From NCBI GenBank assembly GCA_944472135.2, contig OX235263.1, positions 22,931,379 through 22,995,378 on the forward strand: 64,000 nt of DNA, read 5' to 3'. The stretch's first letter is position 1. Each line of letters begins with the position of its first letter. This DNA is from Trichobilharzia regenti (Eukaryota > Platyhelminthes > Trematoda > Strigeidida > Schistosomatidae). The notes beneath the pieces were generated by a model. It was given only the letters and a program-made list of their open reading frames with translations, did no database searches and was not told the origin of the DNA. Positions 22,505-32,782 of this stretch are shown here, piece by piece. The position numbers and the translations under genes were made by a program.

Positions 22505-22712
22505 GTTGGTTTTTAGGGATATGATTTGATTGGTTACAGGATTTCATGATAAGCTGATATTGGTTAGACGACAATTGGGAAACCTACAGGAAGTACTGGA
22601 GACTGTTTCGTCCTAGCTTGGGACTCTTCAACAGTACACACCCACCGGGGCTCGAATCCAGCACCTCCTGGATACAAGGCGAACTCGTAGACCATTAAGC
22701 CACTGGGATGCG
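22505..22712 (-). mobile_element. RZ hammerhead repeat, copy 5
   Basis: Reverse-oriented copy with tail complement (TTGATTGGTTACAGGATTTC), GATATTGGTTAGACGAC, hammerhead at 22593-22637, reverse-strand B-box region GGATTCGAGCCCC at about 22650-22662 and A-box-like complement to 22712. The 5' third is missing. It carries one of the best-preserved ribozymes in the window. Confidence 0.85.
22593..22637 (-). ncRNA. Hammerhead ribozyme, one core change
   Basis: Reverse strand in order: stem I GTACTG, core TTGAAGA (CTGANGA with C3 changed to T), stem II GTCC/GGAC around CAAGCTA, GAAA, short stem III segment CAGTCTC, stem I closing strand CAGTAC. Stem I is a perfect 6 bp, stem II a perfect 4 bp. C3 normally pairs with G8, so the change probably disables cleavage, but the fold is evident. 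Confidence 0.75.
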
Positions 22713-22714
22713 CC

Positions 22715-23391
22715 AAGTTTCTGACCAATATAGAAGAAGTGACTGTCTCCAAGTTTATGTCGAAAATCTGAACCTTGCAGAAAATCTCCATTCTGGTTTC
22801 AGGTTGATGAATGCGTATCTTGCCTTTCCAGGTCTGCCTGGCTTTGACATCTTCATCCGACTGTATGTAATTGAAATGATGTTTCCTAGAAAAGTGAAGG
22901 AAGCAACCTCGATCAAATCTCTCCCACTGGTTGTGATTGGTGCTGGTTATTGTTATTGTTGGTTGGTTATCAGATTATCTTCATCACCTCCGTATTCTCC
23001 ATGTTCACTTGAAATCCTGTCTCTACTGCACTGCCTCTTCAGTCAGTTTGTTGGTCTTCGCCTACAAGTCTTCAACTTTATGTGACATTAAACAAAAATG
23101 ATCCGATATAAGTATAAAATTTGGGCACTATGGTAGAGCATAACTCCATCATGGATAAGATAAATGATCCGCCACGAAATCCAGATCTCCTGGAGTCTTC
23201 TTATTGGTTCATCGTGTTGTTGTCTTCTCACTCACTGCGCACAGTCTGGTATATAATCCAGTTCACTACAATTAGAGATATTATCGGTGATAATAGGAAA
23301 GTAGCTGGCTTGTCTTACTTCTGTCTTCACTTCAATGGCTTCACTGAGATTTTTGTTGTGTGTCACATGACACGTGGCATTATCATATAGC
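22715..23391 (-). pseudogene. RTE RT palm and following region
   Basis: Reverse-oriented. The part at 23155-23390 reads NATCHVTHNKNLSEAIEVKT on the reverse strand, corresponding to the YDNAACQVIHNG...VRTGV segment of the RT. The part at 22715-23060 corresponds to the region from FADD through the Gln-rich spacer (complement GGTTATTGTTATTGTTGGTT) to the WRSTALS-like segment. The FADD box itself is not legible. It carries multiple frameshifts. Confidence 0.7.
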
Positions 23392-23393
23392 TG

Positions 23394-23583
23394 TGCGTCG
23401 GTGGCACAGTGGTTAGGACTCTCACCGACCATGCACATGGTCCGGGGTTCGATCCCCTACCGACGCACACCTGATATCTGTAGTCGGCCTGCAAAATTTG
23501 GGCTACTGATATCAAATGCTGAAAATTCCATAATTGTACCAAAAATACGGTGTGGAATCAAGCTGTAGTCAAAAAAAATAATA
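23394..23583 (+). mobile_element. SINE-A, well preserved
   Basis: Head TGCGTCGGTGGCACAGTGG (A box), GACCATGCACATGGTCCGG, B box GGGTTCGATCCCC at 23445-23457, CCGACGCACACCTGATATCT, body with GAAAATTCCATAATTG and CGGTGTGGAATCAAGC, then an A-rich end. The head could fold partly like a tRNA. It sits between two RTE fragments of opposite orientation. No clear target-site duplication is visible. Confidence 0.93.
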
Positions 23584-24580
23584 ATGTTCAGAATAACATT
23601 GTTCGAAGTGAGGACGGGAGTGAGGCAAGGCTGTCACCACTATCACCAATGATCTTCCTGATTGCAATCGACTGGATAATGCGACAGACAACGGAAACCA
23701 ACGAGGGAACAGGCATAAAATAGACTGACACAAAAGACTTGGAGGATCTGGATTTCGCCGATGATATATGTCTGATTTCCCATAAACTGGAAGATATGCA
23801 AGTGAAAAGTAACAAGTTGGCAGAAGAAGCATCAAAGATAGGACTTCACGTGAACATAGATAAAACAGAGATGATGAAGATTCCTAGCCAACAGCAACAA
23901 CAACAACAGACAACAATCAGCATAAGTGGGAAGAACCTGAAAGAAACAACCTCCTTCACCGACCTAGGAAGCATCGTCTCAACTACAGGCGGAACTGACG
24001 AGGACATCAAAGTCAGAATCGGAAAAGCAAGACAAGCTTCCATTACTCTCAAATCTGTGTGGAGGTCAACGGCACTCAGCATCAAAAATAAGATCCGGAT
24101 TTTCAACTCCAATGTGAAGTCAGTGCTACTCACCATACGGATCAGAGACTTGGCGAGTCATAAAGAGCATCTCAAACAAACTTCAAACCTTCATTAACAG
24201 CTGTCTTCGCTCAATACTCAAGATCAGATGGTCAGCCGGAAAAGATCAGCAACAGGGATCTCTGGGAGCGAACCAATCAGGAACCGATTGTGAAACAAAT
24301 AGGCAGGAAGAAATGGAGATGGATTGGCTAGCCATACTCTGAGGAAACCATCAAGTGACATCACTAGACAAGCCATCGCTCGAGAGGAACCCGAAAGGGA
24401 GGCGGCGAGTTGGTCGTCCAAGGGTGACTTGGAGGAGGTCATGCGAGGAGGAGATGAAAGCATGTGGACAGACCTGGAGCAGGGTGAAAAGTTGTCAGAA
24501 AACCGAAGGCAATGGAGGTGCGCAGCTGAAGCCCTATGTTCCTCTAGGAACTAAAGGATACAATAATAATAATAACACTT
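23584..24580 (+). pseudogene. RTE RT palm to 3' end
   Basis: This picks up in the RT palm (VRTGVRQGC-like, frameshifted), then a 152-codon frame gives EDLDFADDICLISHKLEDMQ (FADD catalytic box), ASKIGLHVNIDKTEMM, a Gln run, and GGTDEDIKVRIGKARQASIT. After frameshifts it reads WSKGDLEEVM in one phase and RVTWRRSCEEEMKACGQTW in another. The ORF end and tail CTGAAGCCCTATGTTCCTC with AACTAAAGGA and an AAT repeat follow. It is 5'-truncated at the SINE-A junction. Second best RTE copy of the window. Confidence 0.88.
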
Positions 24581-24782
24581 TTCGATTCTCTATGCTGGTA
24601 AACTTATTTATGAGCTTTTGCATCTGTTTTTTCTCGGATACAGACAATTGCATAACTGTAAATCATCGCCTTGTTTCATCTTTATCCCGAACAATGTTGT
24701 CGATAGTTATCAACAGAGGCTGAACTCTTTCGCCCAATCAACCAACGGGAACGTAAAAATTGCACCGGTGCACAAGAGGAGG

Positions 24783-24962
24783 CTCATGTGGCCAAAGTAG
24801 TCTAGTAGAAGACGCTTTGTAGTTTGGAATGATGCGTACTGGGTTCAAGTCTCAGTGGAAATAGTATAACTTACTAGAGAATACAGGTACATTCATATGA
24901 CGAGTCTCCTATAAAACGAAATGTATATCCTGTATTCCACTGCTATTCACCATCAACAAAAT
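24783..24962 (+). mobile_element. Sm-alpha repeat, near full length
   Basis: The head has an A-box-like CCAAAGTAGTCTAGTAGAAG, a degenerate B box GGGTTCAAGTCTC at 24841-24853, the hammerhead at 24879-24938, and the Sm-alpha body TCACCATCAACAAAATT. Pol III boxes ahead of the ribozyme agree with what is known of the Sm-alpha repeat of schistosomes. The tail is cut at about 24962. Confidence 0.8.
24879..24938 (+). ncRNA. Sm-alpha hammerhead ribozyme, C3 mutated
   Basis: Outer stem I GAATACAG pairs with CTGTATTC. The internal-loop segment GTACATT is kept. The core reads ATGACGA (C3 to A; position 7 may vary). A weak stem II follows, then an intact CGAAA, stem III ATGTATAT and the cleavage C, then CTGTATTCC. 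GAAA is intact, but the loss of C3 should block catalysis unless compensated at G8, which is unchanged. Confidence 0.75.
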
Positions 24963-25439
24963 TATTTCCAGATTTTAGGGATTCTCTTGAAGTAGGTAAG
25001 AAGGTTTCATAATCTAGTTAATATATAAAAGATGCAATCCTAAATGTCAATTTCAGTGTTTCCTGCAAACCATCGGTATTTCATCATAGCAGTCAATTCA
25101 GTCATCACAGCCGGTGGCTGTGAAATTCATAAAAACAGTATCTACTTTCTATGATTCTACTGCTTTATTGAATTCAGAAGGTACCTCACGTTAAAGACAC
25201 AAAAAACGTCTCATTCGTGCTCATCTTAAAAACGATTGATAATATCAATGAGTGGTGTATCTGTTATGCATTAAACTTCAAAAATTCAAACCAACTGTGG
25301 CGATTCGCTCCATAGATACTGATGTAAATATGTTCCTATTTGTAGTAATTTCAAGGATACAGTTCTTCAAATATAAAAATTTAATCGGATAAACGAATGA
25401 GTGCTAAAGGATAAGTTGAGTAGGCATGAGTGAACTTAC
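24963..25439. other. No gene seen
   Basis: AT-rich, no recognised repeat or coding signal. Confidence 0.35.
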
Positions 25440-25640
25440 TCATAAAGGTGTTCGTCATCCTACAATCTCTAATCATCTAACAAAAACACGTGATGATGAG
25501 GCATGCGTTTCAGCAGAATACACTTACAACATCGGATGTAGTCAGCTCCGTAGAAGTAAATGAAAAAATAGATGCACGTAGAAGTGCACATACGCTGCTG
25601 AGTATCACGCCAAACTGAGGACATAGGGTGTCAATCAGAG
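25440..25640 (-). pseudogene. PLE GIY-YIG start fragment
   Basis: Reverse translation gives CIYFFIYFYGADYIRCCKCI, parallel to CTFTxxFGANYIGHCKS of the copy at 47.75 kb: the GIY-YIG core with G to R in YIG. The region ends near 25640 and is truncated on both sides. Confidence 0.6.
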
Positions 25641-26075
25641 GCATAGAAAGTTCATCTTATGCACTTGGATAGACAGCTGTTACTTACTTCTGCAGTGATG
25701 TCACCTTAGATTGTCAAATTCATAATTATTTTCTCCTGTGGAGCCATGATTTCGTTAGGGCTGATTTGTTTCCTCTCCGTAAACTTTCTTGGCAGAAAGA
25801 GTAACCTTATCCACCCTCTATTTTTGGGAATTTGGAAAACTGTTTTAAGGTATACTGTTGACAAAGAACTTGAAAACCTTCATACAACGCTGTTAAACAA
25901 TGGAGATTCTAGCAGGTTTGGTAAAAGAAATATGAGCAAACAAATCACTCCTAGACAACGAAGGCGATCATTATGAGTTTGACAGTCTAAGGCAACGCTA
26001 CCTCTGATGCCATAAAAAGTCGTCTATGCAACGGCGTCAGGAGAACATTCAGCGTCACCTATTGGCAAATGGTAT
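25641..26075. other. No gene seen
   Basis: A 76-codon forward frame (25746-25976) begins with a hydrophobic stretch but is followed by a charged part; no family recognised. Possibly PLE-related sequence, unproven. Confidence 0.3.
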
Positions 26076-26089
26076 CATTCAGGAGAGAA

Positions 26090-26188
26090 ATAAAAAGGGG
26101 CATATCTTAGATACTTTGAAAATGTACCAAAACGTTTACGTTTCAACGGGACAAATTCACAGAACAGTGCTCTAATAAGACACATAGA
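26090..26188 (+). mobile_element. PLE scrap at the left duplication edge
   Basis: Contains ATGTACCAAAACGTTTACGT, then ACGGGACAAAT and GTGCTCTAATAAGACAC. It is homologous to 27170-27235 (ATGTACCAAAACGTTTACGT, GGGAACAAATGC, GTGCTCTCACCAGACATC), so it is PLE endonuclease sequence of the same subfamily. It stops where the inverted-duplication arm begins. Confidence 0.65.
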
Positions 26189-26279
26189 TGATGTCTCTCG
26201 GTCCATTTTCAGTGCTCCCGCTAAAATTCCGTATGGTCCTGCTGCTTTTCCAGATTTTAGCATCTTTAAGAATTCAAAA

Positions 26280-26601
26280 CATTTATTTATTTTATTTGAG
26301 TGTGTTTGTGGAAGCAAATACATACATATGTCGTACGGAAAGGCGATTGTCTACTCGCATCATGGAGCATTTGCCAAAATGGTTGAAAACAGCTTAGTGC
26401 AAAGTGCCAAAATCCCCAATGACAAAACATCTTGTGGATTACGGACATGATATCGACGCGGTCAAGTCATTCACTGTTATTGTCAGCAAACAAAGAAACA
26501 AGAAGATGCTTGCAATTGCAGAGGCTTGTGCAATTCGAGTTTATAAACTAGGTCTCTGTGTACAAAAGGAGATGGTCGTGACTTTGGATCTACCATGGTG
26601 A
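26280..26601 (+). pseudogene. PLE GIY-YIG endonuclease (left arm)
   Basis: Forward reading gives a frameshifted GIY-YIG start (FILFECVCGSKYI), TERRLSTRIMEHLPKWL with the conserved R and EH, then after a stop KSPMTKHLVDYGHDIDAVKS, VIVSKQRNKKMLAIAEACAI and LCVQKEMVVTLDLPW with a stop at 26599-26601. It lacks the RT. The mirror copy in the right arm ends LNLPW, one residue different. It inserted into an RTE RT, whose two halves flank it (27056-27110 and 26189-26270). Confidence 0.82.
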
Positions 26602-27169
26602 TGCGTTTTACTTATTATTCTATCTCTTACTATTATTATTCTTGATTCATTTAAAACTATCCTTTATCAGTAGGATTATCTTAACTCACTTCAACACTAT
26701 TAGTATTATTATAACTATTACTATTGATATTAGTCTCTTTGCAATTCTTGTTATATTCTCTAATGTCCAATTGTTTGTCTAAGTGATGCAATTGAAGCGT
26801 AGTGCAATTTATCTTAATTTCATCTCTCATACTCTCTCTCTCTCTCTCACCTTATCTATTTGAACATGACCTGAAAACATTCGCACCTGTCTTTCTGCAT
26901 GACAAATTCAATGTGGTTTGTTTACTTATCAGTCTTATATCTCACAATGTAATTTCAAAAGTATATATATCCGTGTATGTAGAGTATTCAGCTGACGAAT
27001 TCTACTGAAATTTGATGAATTCATCAAATCCTGCTTTATTAACCTTTATTGCTTGTTTTAGCATCTTGATTGCCTTCAGGATTTCTGTTTTTGTCCACCT
27101 GTCAATTGGAAACTTTTAATTAACTTGTTACATTAGGAGAACAATAAGAAAGGTTAATCCTCTGAACAT

Positions 27170-27640
27170 GTACCAAAACGTTTACGTCTCAAGGGAACAA
27201 ATGCTCTGAACAGTGCTCTCACCAGACATCTGGATGATATGTACCATCAGATAGACACCAGGAAGTCCTTCAAGCTTTTTCTTACACAGCACAACTCAAC
27301 TCTCCTCGAATTCGCCGAAACAATCGCCATTAAATAATTAACAACTGATTTATGTGTTCAGATAGATCCAATTATTAGTCCGTCTTTGACTTCATAATTC
27401 AACATCTAATCTCTTCGTCTCACTCGATGACATAATCGGTTTTGCTTCACCGTCTCCCCATTGTTTACATTACAGTAATTCAGTTAATTTTCTCTCCATG
27501 ACTCCAGTTAAACTCACCACACTGTTACTCATCATCAACTCCTCTCCTCTCCTTTTCTCCTCACTAAGAAACTCAATTTTCAATCTATCCGACCATCAAT
27601 TTGGGATGTTTGAATTTTGTTTGAACCTCGATTTCCCTCA
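27170..27640 (+). pseudogene. Second PLE end and terminal repeat (left arm)
   Basis: Forward translation gives SALTRHLDDMYHQIDTRKSF, LLEFAETIAI, a stop, and TTDLCVQIDPIISPSL: a decayed PLE endonuclease C-terminus. Downstream, 27490-27540 has TGACTCCAGTTAAACTCACC, the terminal-repeat sequence also seen at 63.9 kb (GTGACTTGAGTTGAACTCACC). It has no RT and no start. Confidence 0.65.
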
Positions 27641-27832
27641 TAAGTTAGATAAGTGGAACTTCTGAACAATGTTCATTAACATGTGTCTCTGTCAATAAAA
27701 GTCATGTTGAGTCTTCCAAGTACATTTACACAAATAGCTTTCAGGTTGTAATCAGTTGAAGAGAATCCGACGATGAAATAGATGATGTCTTCATATTGTT
27801 CTGCTCAAACCCTTGTTTTTGTTTTGTTTAAA

Positions 27833-28175
27833 GTAATACCCTGTTCTCAACAGTTCTAGAGTCTTAGGTAACAGCAGGGTGAAGGGAGAGATTGATAACA
27901 GAAGCTTTGTTTATCGAATCAACTGCAAATACATGTATTAGGAATGATTCAACACATGTCTCAGACGGATATCTGGAAAATTCTACTACCCCTACGACGA
28001 CAAATAGGACAGAACAAAGAAGACTATAAAACTCAAGTTTCGAAGTCGTGTGACTATAACTGATATGATTGATTATTAAGAATAATAAACTGTGTCCGAA
28101 ACTTCGTCATCCAGTAATTAATACTGTTTCATCATTGTGTGTGACACATCTAATAAACAAACTAGTAGGTTATTA
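27833..28175 (+). pseudogene. PLE long C-terminal tail at the inner duplication edge
   Basis: Forward translation: GRERLITEALFIESTANTCI, RNDSTHV, DGYLENSTTPTTTNRTEQRR. This matches the reverse copy at 3.9-4.28 kb (ALFIDLTESICNRNDSTP, YLENSTTPTTTN). It begins exactly where the left arm ends, so the duplication edge lies inside or beside a PLE. Confidence 0.7.
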
Positions 28176-28271
28176 CTTACTACCATATTGCTCAAGTTTT
28201 TCGCATATATTAACTTAACTTTTTTTCTTTCAAAGAAACGGTGCTTTTGCTAAGACTATGTACTACTGATT

Positions 28272-28640
28272 GAATGAGATGAGTAGTTGCATTTCGCAAC
28301 TCATATCAACCAGTAATGCTTGCCAAACAGCTAGATCGAAGTTATGCAACACACTGAATGGCTGTTTCACACGTTTAGGATCAAAGTTGTCAGTGTGGTG
28401 TACCAGGTTTGACTCAGTTCAGAGAGTTGAGTCATTTCAAATCATCCAATTTCTGACTAGCTACTTGGGCGAGCTATTTACACGATAAGTTAAATTCACA
28501 GTTTAGATCACTTCGATCTGGCTGGCTAGCAAGCATTACTGGATGATATGAATGGAATGCTTCTACTCATCTCAGCATTTATGGCACCAAGCAGATAACA
28601 TATTTTGATGTGATAGATACAAGCAACTGTAGCAGAATAA
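28272..28640. repeat. Small foldback repeat
   Basis: 28272-28345 is the imperfect reverse complement of 28503-28580 (GAGATGAGTAG...CAGTAATGCTTGCC against GGCTAGCAAGCATTACTGG...CTACTCATCTC). The loop is about 155 bp. A copy of the right arm recurs at 31553-31640 (TTAGATCACTTCAGTCTAGC). The 72-codon frame inside has no similarity I recognise. Confidence 0.6.
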
Positions 28641-28904
28641 ACAACTATAATAAGACTATAATAACTGCAAATTTATGAAAGATGGAACAATTAGATGAGA
28701 TTTTCAAGATCCTAAAGTTTACATACTGGGATGACATTTGCACCACTATACACAAACTATTATCTCTTAAAATCTCAAGACCCCTACCAAATATGCTCTA
28801 ATAGCAGTTTCATTTAGTAAAGTCGCATATCTCAACTTTACCACAGTGACTCATGGAGTCAATCTATATCAACCGATCACTATCATGAGTGTATTTGTAT
28901 GGAT

Positions 28905-29215
28905 TTGATTTTTTTCAATTTTGATCACAGATTGATATCAGTTGAAGAACTATTGACAAGCAGTGAATGTTGGACAGTTGTTTTGTCCTAATTTGGGATT
29001 AATTAGCGGTATTCACCCACCGGGATTTGAACGCAGAACTTTCTGAGCCCCAATGGTGAATTATTAACAAGCTTGGTTTGTAACCGGAATTTCCTCGGTC
29101 CGAGCCCTAGAGGTGGATGCGTCCTGATGATGAGTCTCACACTAGAACAAATAAGCTATCCAGTATTCCCTGGTGGTTTTCAAAGACTCTTTAGCTAACG
29201 TCATGTCCATGAACA
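28905..29215. mobile_element. Head-to-head pair of RZ repeats (copies 6, 7)
   Basis: Reverse copy at 28905-29040 (GATCACAGATTGATATCAGT, then TTGGACAGTTGTTTTGTCC and a B-box remnant GGGATTTGAACGC), joined to a forward copy at 29045-29215 (AAGCTTGGTTTGTAACCGG, GATGCGTCCTGATGATGAGT, CTATCCAGTATTCCCTGG). Ribozyme cores in both are decayed (ACAAAT for CGAAAC in the forward copy). The tails point outwards. Confidence 0.72.
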
Positions 29216-29474
29216 AACTTGAAACCTGGTCATTTGTGAATTTCTATTTTAACGAATGAAATTCCTATATGGACGAAAAAAAGTCGAAAGATACTGTGAA
29301 GTAACGGTTATATTCAATAAGCATCAGAAGTATAAGTGTTTGCGTCTCACCCATTAACAGTAGGAAAATCAATAGCTCATACAATCAGAATTACATACTC
29401 TATAATATATATATATATGCATATGTAGTAATCACCTGAGTTGACAAATGTGTCCATGATGTGATGCATTGGTG

Positions 29475-30170
29475 TGGTGAGAGCAGGCTACCCAAAAATG
29501 GTAGATAGCATTTCACGTCAATGGGTATGTCGCAAATATTGGTGTCGTTGCCTCCGAAAAATGAAGATCCCATGGCCAACTGCGTTTGAAGAAGGGGACA
29601 TACAGAGCTTCTTATGTGACTTCGAGGCCATCGCGCTGAGCTGGTAGGTGTCAAGGAACAGGCGGTGAAGGCGGTTGTCCTGGGGACGCTGTTGAAAGGC
29701 CGAGCGAAGGCGGCATATGACGGCGTAGACAGGTCAGATGGCACAGCGTCTTGGAAGACATTGGTTGAACGATTGGTGTCGGAGTTTGACAACGCAACAG
29801 ACAGACAGTTAGCGATGCAGCATTTCCGTTCAACGAAGCTGGGACCCGATGGAGATCCGTTAGTGTTGGCGGTGAAATTGACGAATCTATTTTGAAGCGC
29901 GCTTCCCACTTTGGATGAAGAATCAGAAGCGCAGTTACTGTCCTCCCAGTTCATCGAGAGTGTCCCAGACCACATTTCTCAGCGATTACAACTGGTTAAC
30001 GCAACGCAGCCGATGGATATTAGTGAGCTGGCGAAGGTGCCCAGACAGCTGCTGAGCTTAACTGTAGCCGCTATAGAGCAACGGAAATCAAACGAATGCG
30101 AGCAGAAAATTGAAGCGTTGCAGCGGGAAGTGGCGGCGTCTTATAATATTGTAGACTTTGGATAATAAAG
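29475..30170 (+). mobile_element. Old LTR-element 5' part with gag
   Basis: It begins with TGTGGTGAGAGCAGGCT, identical to the start of the reverse-strand LTR at 54.1-55.2 kb, followed by other sequence, then TTGGTGTCGTTGCCTCC, closely matching the putative primer-binding site of that element. A gag-like reading follows. No pol is present and no second LTR is visible. Confidence 0.75.
29555..30140 (+). pseudogene. Gag-like protein of a gypsy-type element
   Basis: The reading passes through PTAFEEGDIQSFLCDFEAIA, EQAVKAVVLGTLLKGRAKAA (frame at 29665), LVSEFDNATDRQLAMQHFRS and TKLGPDGDPLVLAVKLTNLF. A stop interrupts it, then DEESEAQLLSSQFIESVPDH and RLQLVNATQPMDISELAKV follow, ending in a Gln/Glu-rich coiled-coil-like end. 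This is the capsid-like retrotransposon gag pattern of flatworm gypsy elements. No zinc knuckle is reached. GC content looks higher than in the surroundings. At least one frameshift and one stop. Confidence 0.72.
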
Positions 30171-31235
30171 TACGAATAAGCACCCGAAGCTTTAGTAGGG
30201 TTACTGAGTAGTTAATTATAAGTGGATTTATTACTTAATCTCTATCTAATTTAATGATGTGAATAAAAAAAACAGGATTTTAATTTAATGTAAATCAATT
30301 TGTTTATTAAACCCTACAGAAGCGTTAAATAAAGGACTTTGCCAGCCAATTCATCCCTGAAAAGGGATATTTGTCTATTTTTACCGTTCGAGGGTGATCA
30401 CTAAAGTCTGATCAACATAAAAAACTCAAACTTACTGGGCATCTGTACTCATTTTCGTAGAGAAAAGGAGATTTATACTAGCCTACAAACCCTCATAGAG
30501 TCCGAGAAATAGGGTAACATCTCAGTTCGTTCACTAGTTTACATTTATATGTGGTGATATGTACACATGGAGGAACTATTGATCTCTGTAAATCCACGCT
30601 GCAAACACACTCTTACTGAATGCGGGGACAGAAAATGTCACTTGATTCAATTAACTCCGGAAATGGAAGTTCGTTGTCATTTATAGCAAAACATATCACA
30701 GAGACCAGTTATAAAGTCGATTTCAGTAGTGCCTTCAAACCAACATTTAAAATGGGATTGAGTCATTTGCCTAAAGTTTTTACACATTAGCTGAAGTTTT
30801 GTAAATTCTGGTTTAGTAATACTTTGATAAAGCTATTAGCAGCATTAAATAGCAAAACGTCAGTAAAAACAACAGTATCATTTTGTTTTTCATTCATTGA
30901 GAAATACAAAAAGCCTTCATTATAATGAAAATCATATATCCAATGCCCAATTTTTTTGAAACTGTTAAAAGTGAACTTTTTTTTTTGATTTACAGCTTGT
31001 TTGGACATATGCAAATCTTTGAAGCTTTAACTATCAAAGGACTCAAACTTGTTTTTATGTACTCAAACATTTATGTGCTATTATTATGAACCTGTTTTGG
31101 CAGTCCATATTTACATTTAAGGTTCATTTTGAAGTAATTAAGGAGATGGTGAATAGCAGCGGAACCCCAGGTACGCATTTCTCCTTATTTGGGACTCGTC
31201 AGCTGGATGTTCAGACATCTCAGTAGATACTTTAA
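30171..31235. other. No gene seen
   Basis: AT-rich. A reverse 75-codon frame (30787-31014) shows no recognisable motif. Nothing else identified. Confidence 0.35.
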
Positions 31236-31239
31236 CTCA

Positions 31240-31660
31240 CTTGCGACTTATCTCATCAGCGATATAACTGTTTAGAGAGTCGAATCAGTCCAAACCATCA
31301 GAGTTCTGATCATCTAGTTGGGTAAACTGATAATGCATGGAATGAAGTTCACCATTTGCAAATTAACCAGTCTTAGGTAACATTTCATCACAGTTTACTT
31401 TGTAAAATCCTAATTTAATCATGTCACAATATGTGATATGTGTAATACCACAATCGACTGGAATTCAGGTGATTTGAACTGATTCGCCTTTATGAGCTGA
31501 GGTAGACGAGGTAGAAAGCTGACGAGCTCAACAGAAAAATAGTGAAACAGATATCCAATGTTTAGATCACTTCAGTCTAGCTAGCAAACACTATTGGTTG
31601 ATGTAAGTGGTATCTAACTACTCACATCAGTTAACAAGTAGTATATGGCATGCTCACCTT
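31240..31660. repeat. Second copy of the foldback repeat family
   Basis: 31262-31320 (TTTAGAGAGTCGAATCAGTC, CCATCAGAGTTCTGATC) resembles 28405-28470, and 31553-31640 resembles the right arm at 28503-28580. The left arm is not recognisable, so the inverted structure has decayed or is partial. Confidence 0.45.
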
Positions 31661-32629
31661 TTTGATCTACCATTTGTATTATAAAAGTGTGCTGAGTGAT
31701 TTTAGGTTTCCAGTAGAAATTATAGTGAAATTTCACTACAATCTGTGTAATTTGTAAGTTACAAATTTAATCCTACGCCTTTTTTGAAAAAAATTTCCAT
31801 CCGCTTCAGTCAGTGTCCAACATTTTGTTACCCTTAGTGAATTAAAACAATATTAGATGTCTACTTCAAATGTAATTATGTACATAAATATTTTTTTCAT
31901 ATTCCATGTTTTTACCAGTTGACATGAGATACCAACAACGAGAGAAGACAGAACCATCATATCGTACTCAGATTATTCTTCCATTTTCTCGTTATTGCAT
32001 CACAATGCATTTAGAACGTCTACTGTCCATTACTTAATATGCTTCTTTTGAAAAGTTACATTATTTAAAACAGAACCATTCATCGGCCACCCACCCACCT
32101 ACCTCACCTAAAGATGGAAAAGCTCCATCCGTCCCTCTCTCTGTCTCTCTAGTAAAGAACTGTTTGCTTGTAATAAATTATGGGTTCTGTTTTTATTTCG
32201 CTCTTAACATTCTGTTCTTCTTTTCTTTTTTTTACTTTTTTGCTTCACCAAGACATCTGCTGCAATTAATCAACTTCACCGGAGCCTCTTCTACTTCTTC
32301 TGATGCTTCTGCTGCTTCTTGAAATAAAAAACCTGAAGTAGAAATTGTCGTTTGACATTAATGAAATCTGTAAATTATAATTTTGACGTCAAGTTAGAAA
32401 GCTTACTGAACTTTACATTTTTAACTTAAAGTATAATATACTACTGATTACAAAATTATTATTGGAAAAGTGTAATATTTTAATTATTTGTTTGTTTGTT
32501 TGTTTGTTCAAGATGAGAACCATGTTTATTGCATGCATATTCAGATGTACCCGTATAAATCAGTGATACTTTTTTCAATAAAAAGGCCAACATTCTAATT
32601 TAATTCACTTTTAAACTTTCCTGTCGATT
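31661..32629. other. No gene seen; TTTG microsatellite
   Basis: AT-rich, with a TTTG run at about 32488-32508 and CT-rich patches at 32135-32152 and 32290-32320. Nothing recognised. Confidence 0.35.
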
Positions 32630-32782
32630 GATCGGACCGGAGTACTTGATCTCACTCAAGTTGACATATCGGCTCCTCCTTGTGCAGATGCTTTGGAGAT
32701 GTTTGGTCATATGACTTCAAGTCAGCTGGTGGATAATGACTAGTAGTGGAATCCAGGATGCACACATCGTCCTCATGGAGGA
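32630..32782 (-). mobile_element. Sm-alpha repeat, reverse, 5'-truncated
   Basis: Reverse strand: GAGGACGATGTGTGCATCC, TGGATTCCACTACTAG, then the Sm-alpha tail (CATCCACCA-like, GACCAAACATCTCCAAAGC, CATCTGCACAAGGAGGAGCC, GATATGTCAACTTGAGTGAG). It starts inside ribozyme stem II, so the 5' half is missing. It abuts a forward copy at 32783. Confidence 0.78.

Larger units (their letters stand above)
26189..27832. repeat. Left arm of a 1.64 kb inverted duplication
   Basis: This segment is the reverse complement of 33183-34823. Paired positions keep a near-constant sum (61012 to 61015), so there are only a few bases of indel. By eye most lines match exactly. It contains an RTE RT fragment (reverse), a PLE endonuclease end (forward), another RTE bit and a second PLE end with terminal repeat. 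The outer edge cuts the RTE that continues beyond the right arm, so the right arm is likely parental. Confidence 0.93.

Noticed and set aside
23394..23470. Possible functional tRNA gene (A box, B box, CCGACGCAC end)
   Set aside because: The same head is followed by conserved SINE bodies in many copies, and I could not draw a full cloverleaf with a proper anticodon arm. It is a tRNA-derived SINE head.
25480..25545. CATCATCACG and GCTGAAACGC as a hammerhead on the reverse strand
   Set aside because: The boxes occur in the wrong order and without stems; the segment is PLE coding sequence.
25746..25976. Host membrane protein exon
   Set aside because: Only a short hydrophobic N-terminus with no splice context or recognisable family; indistinguishable from a chance frame.
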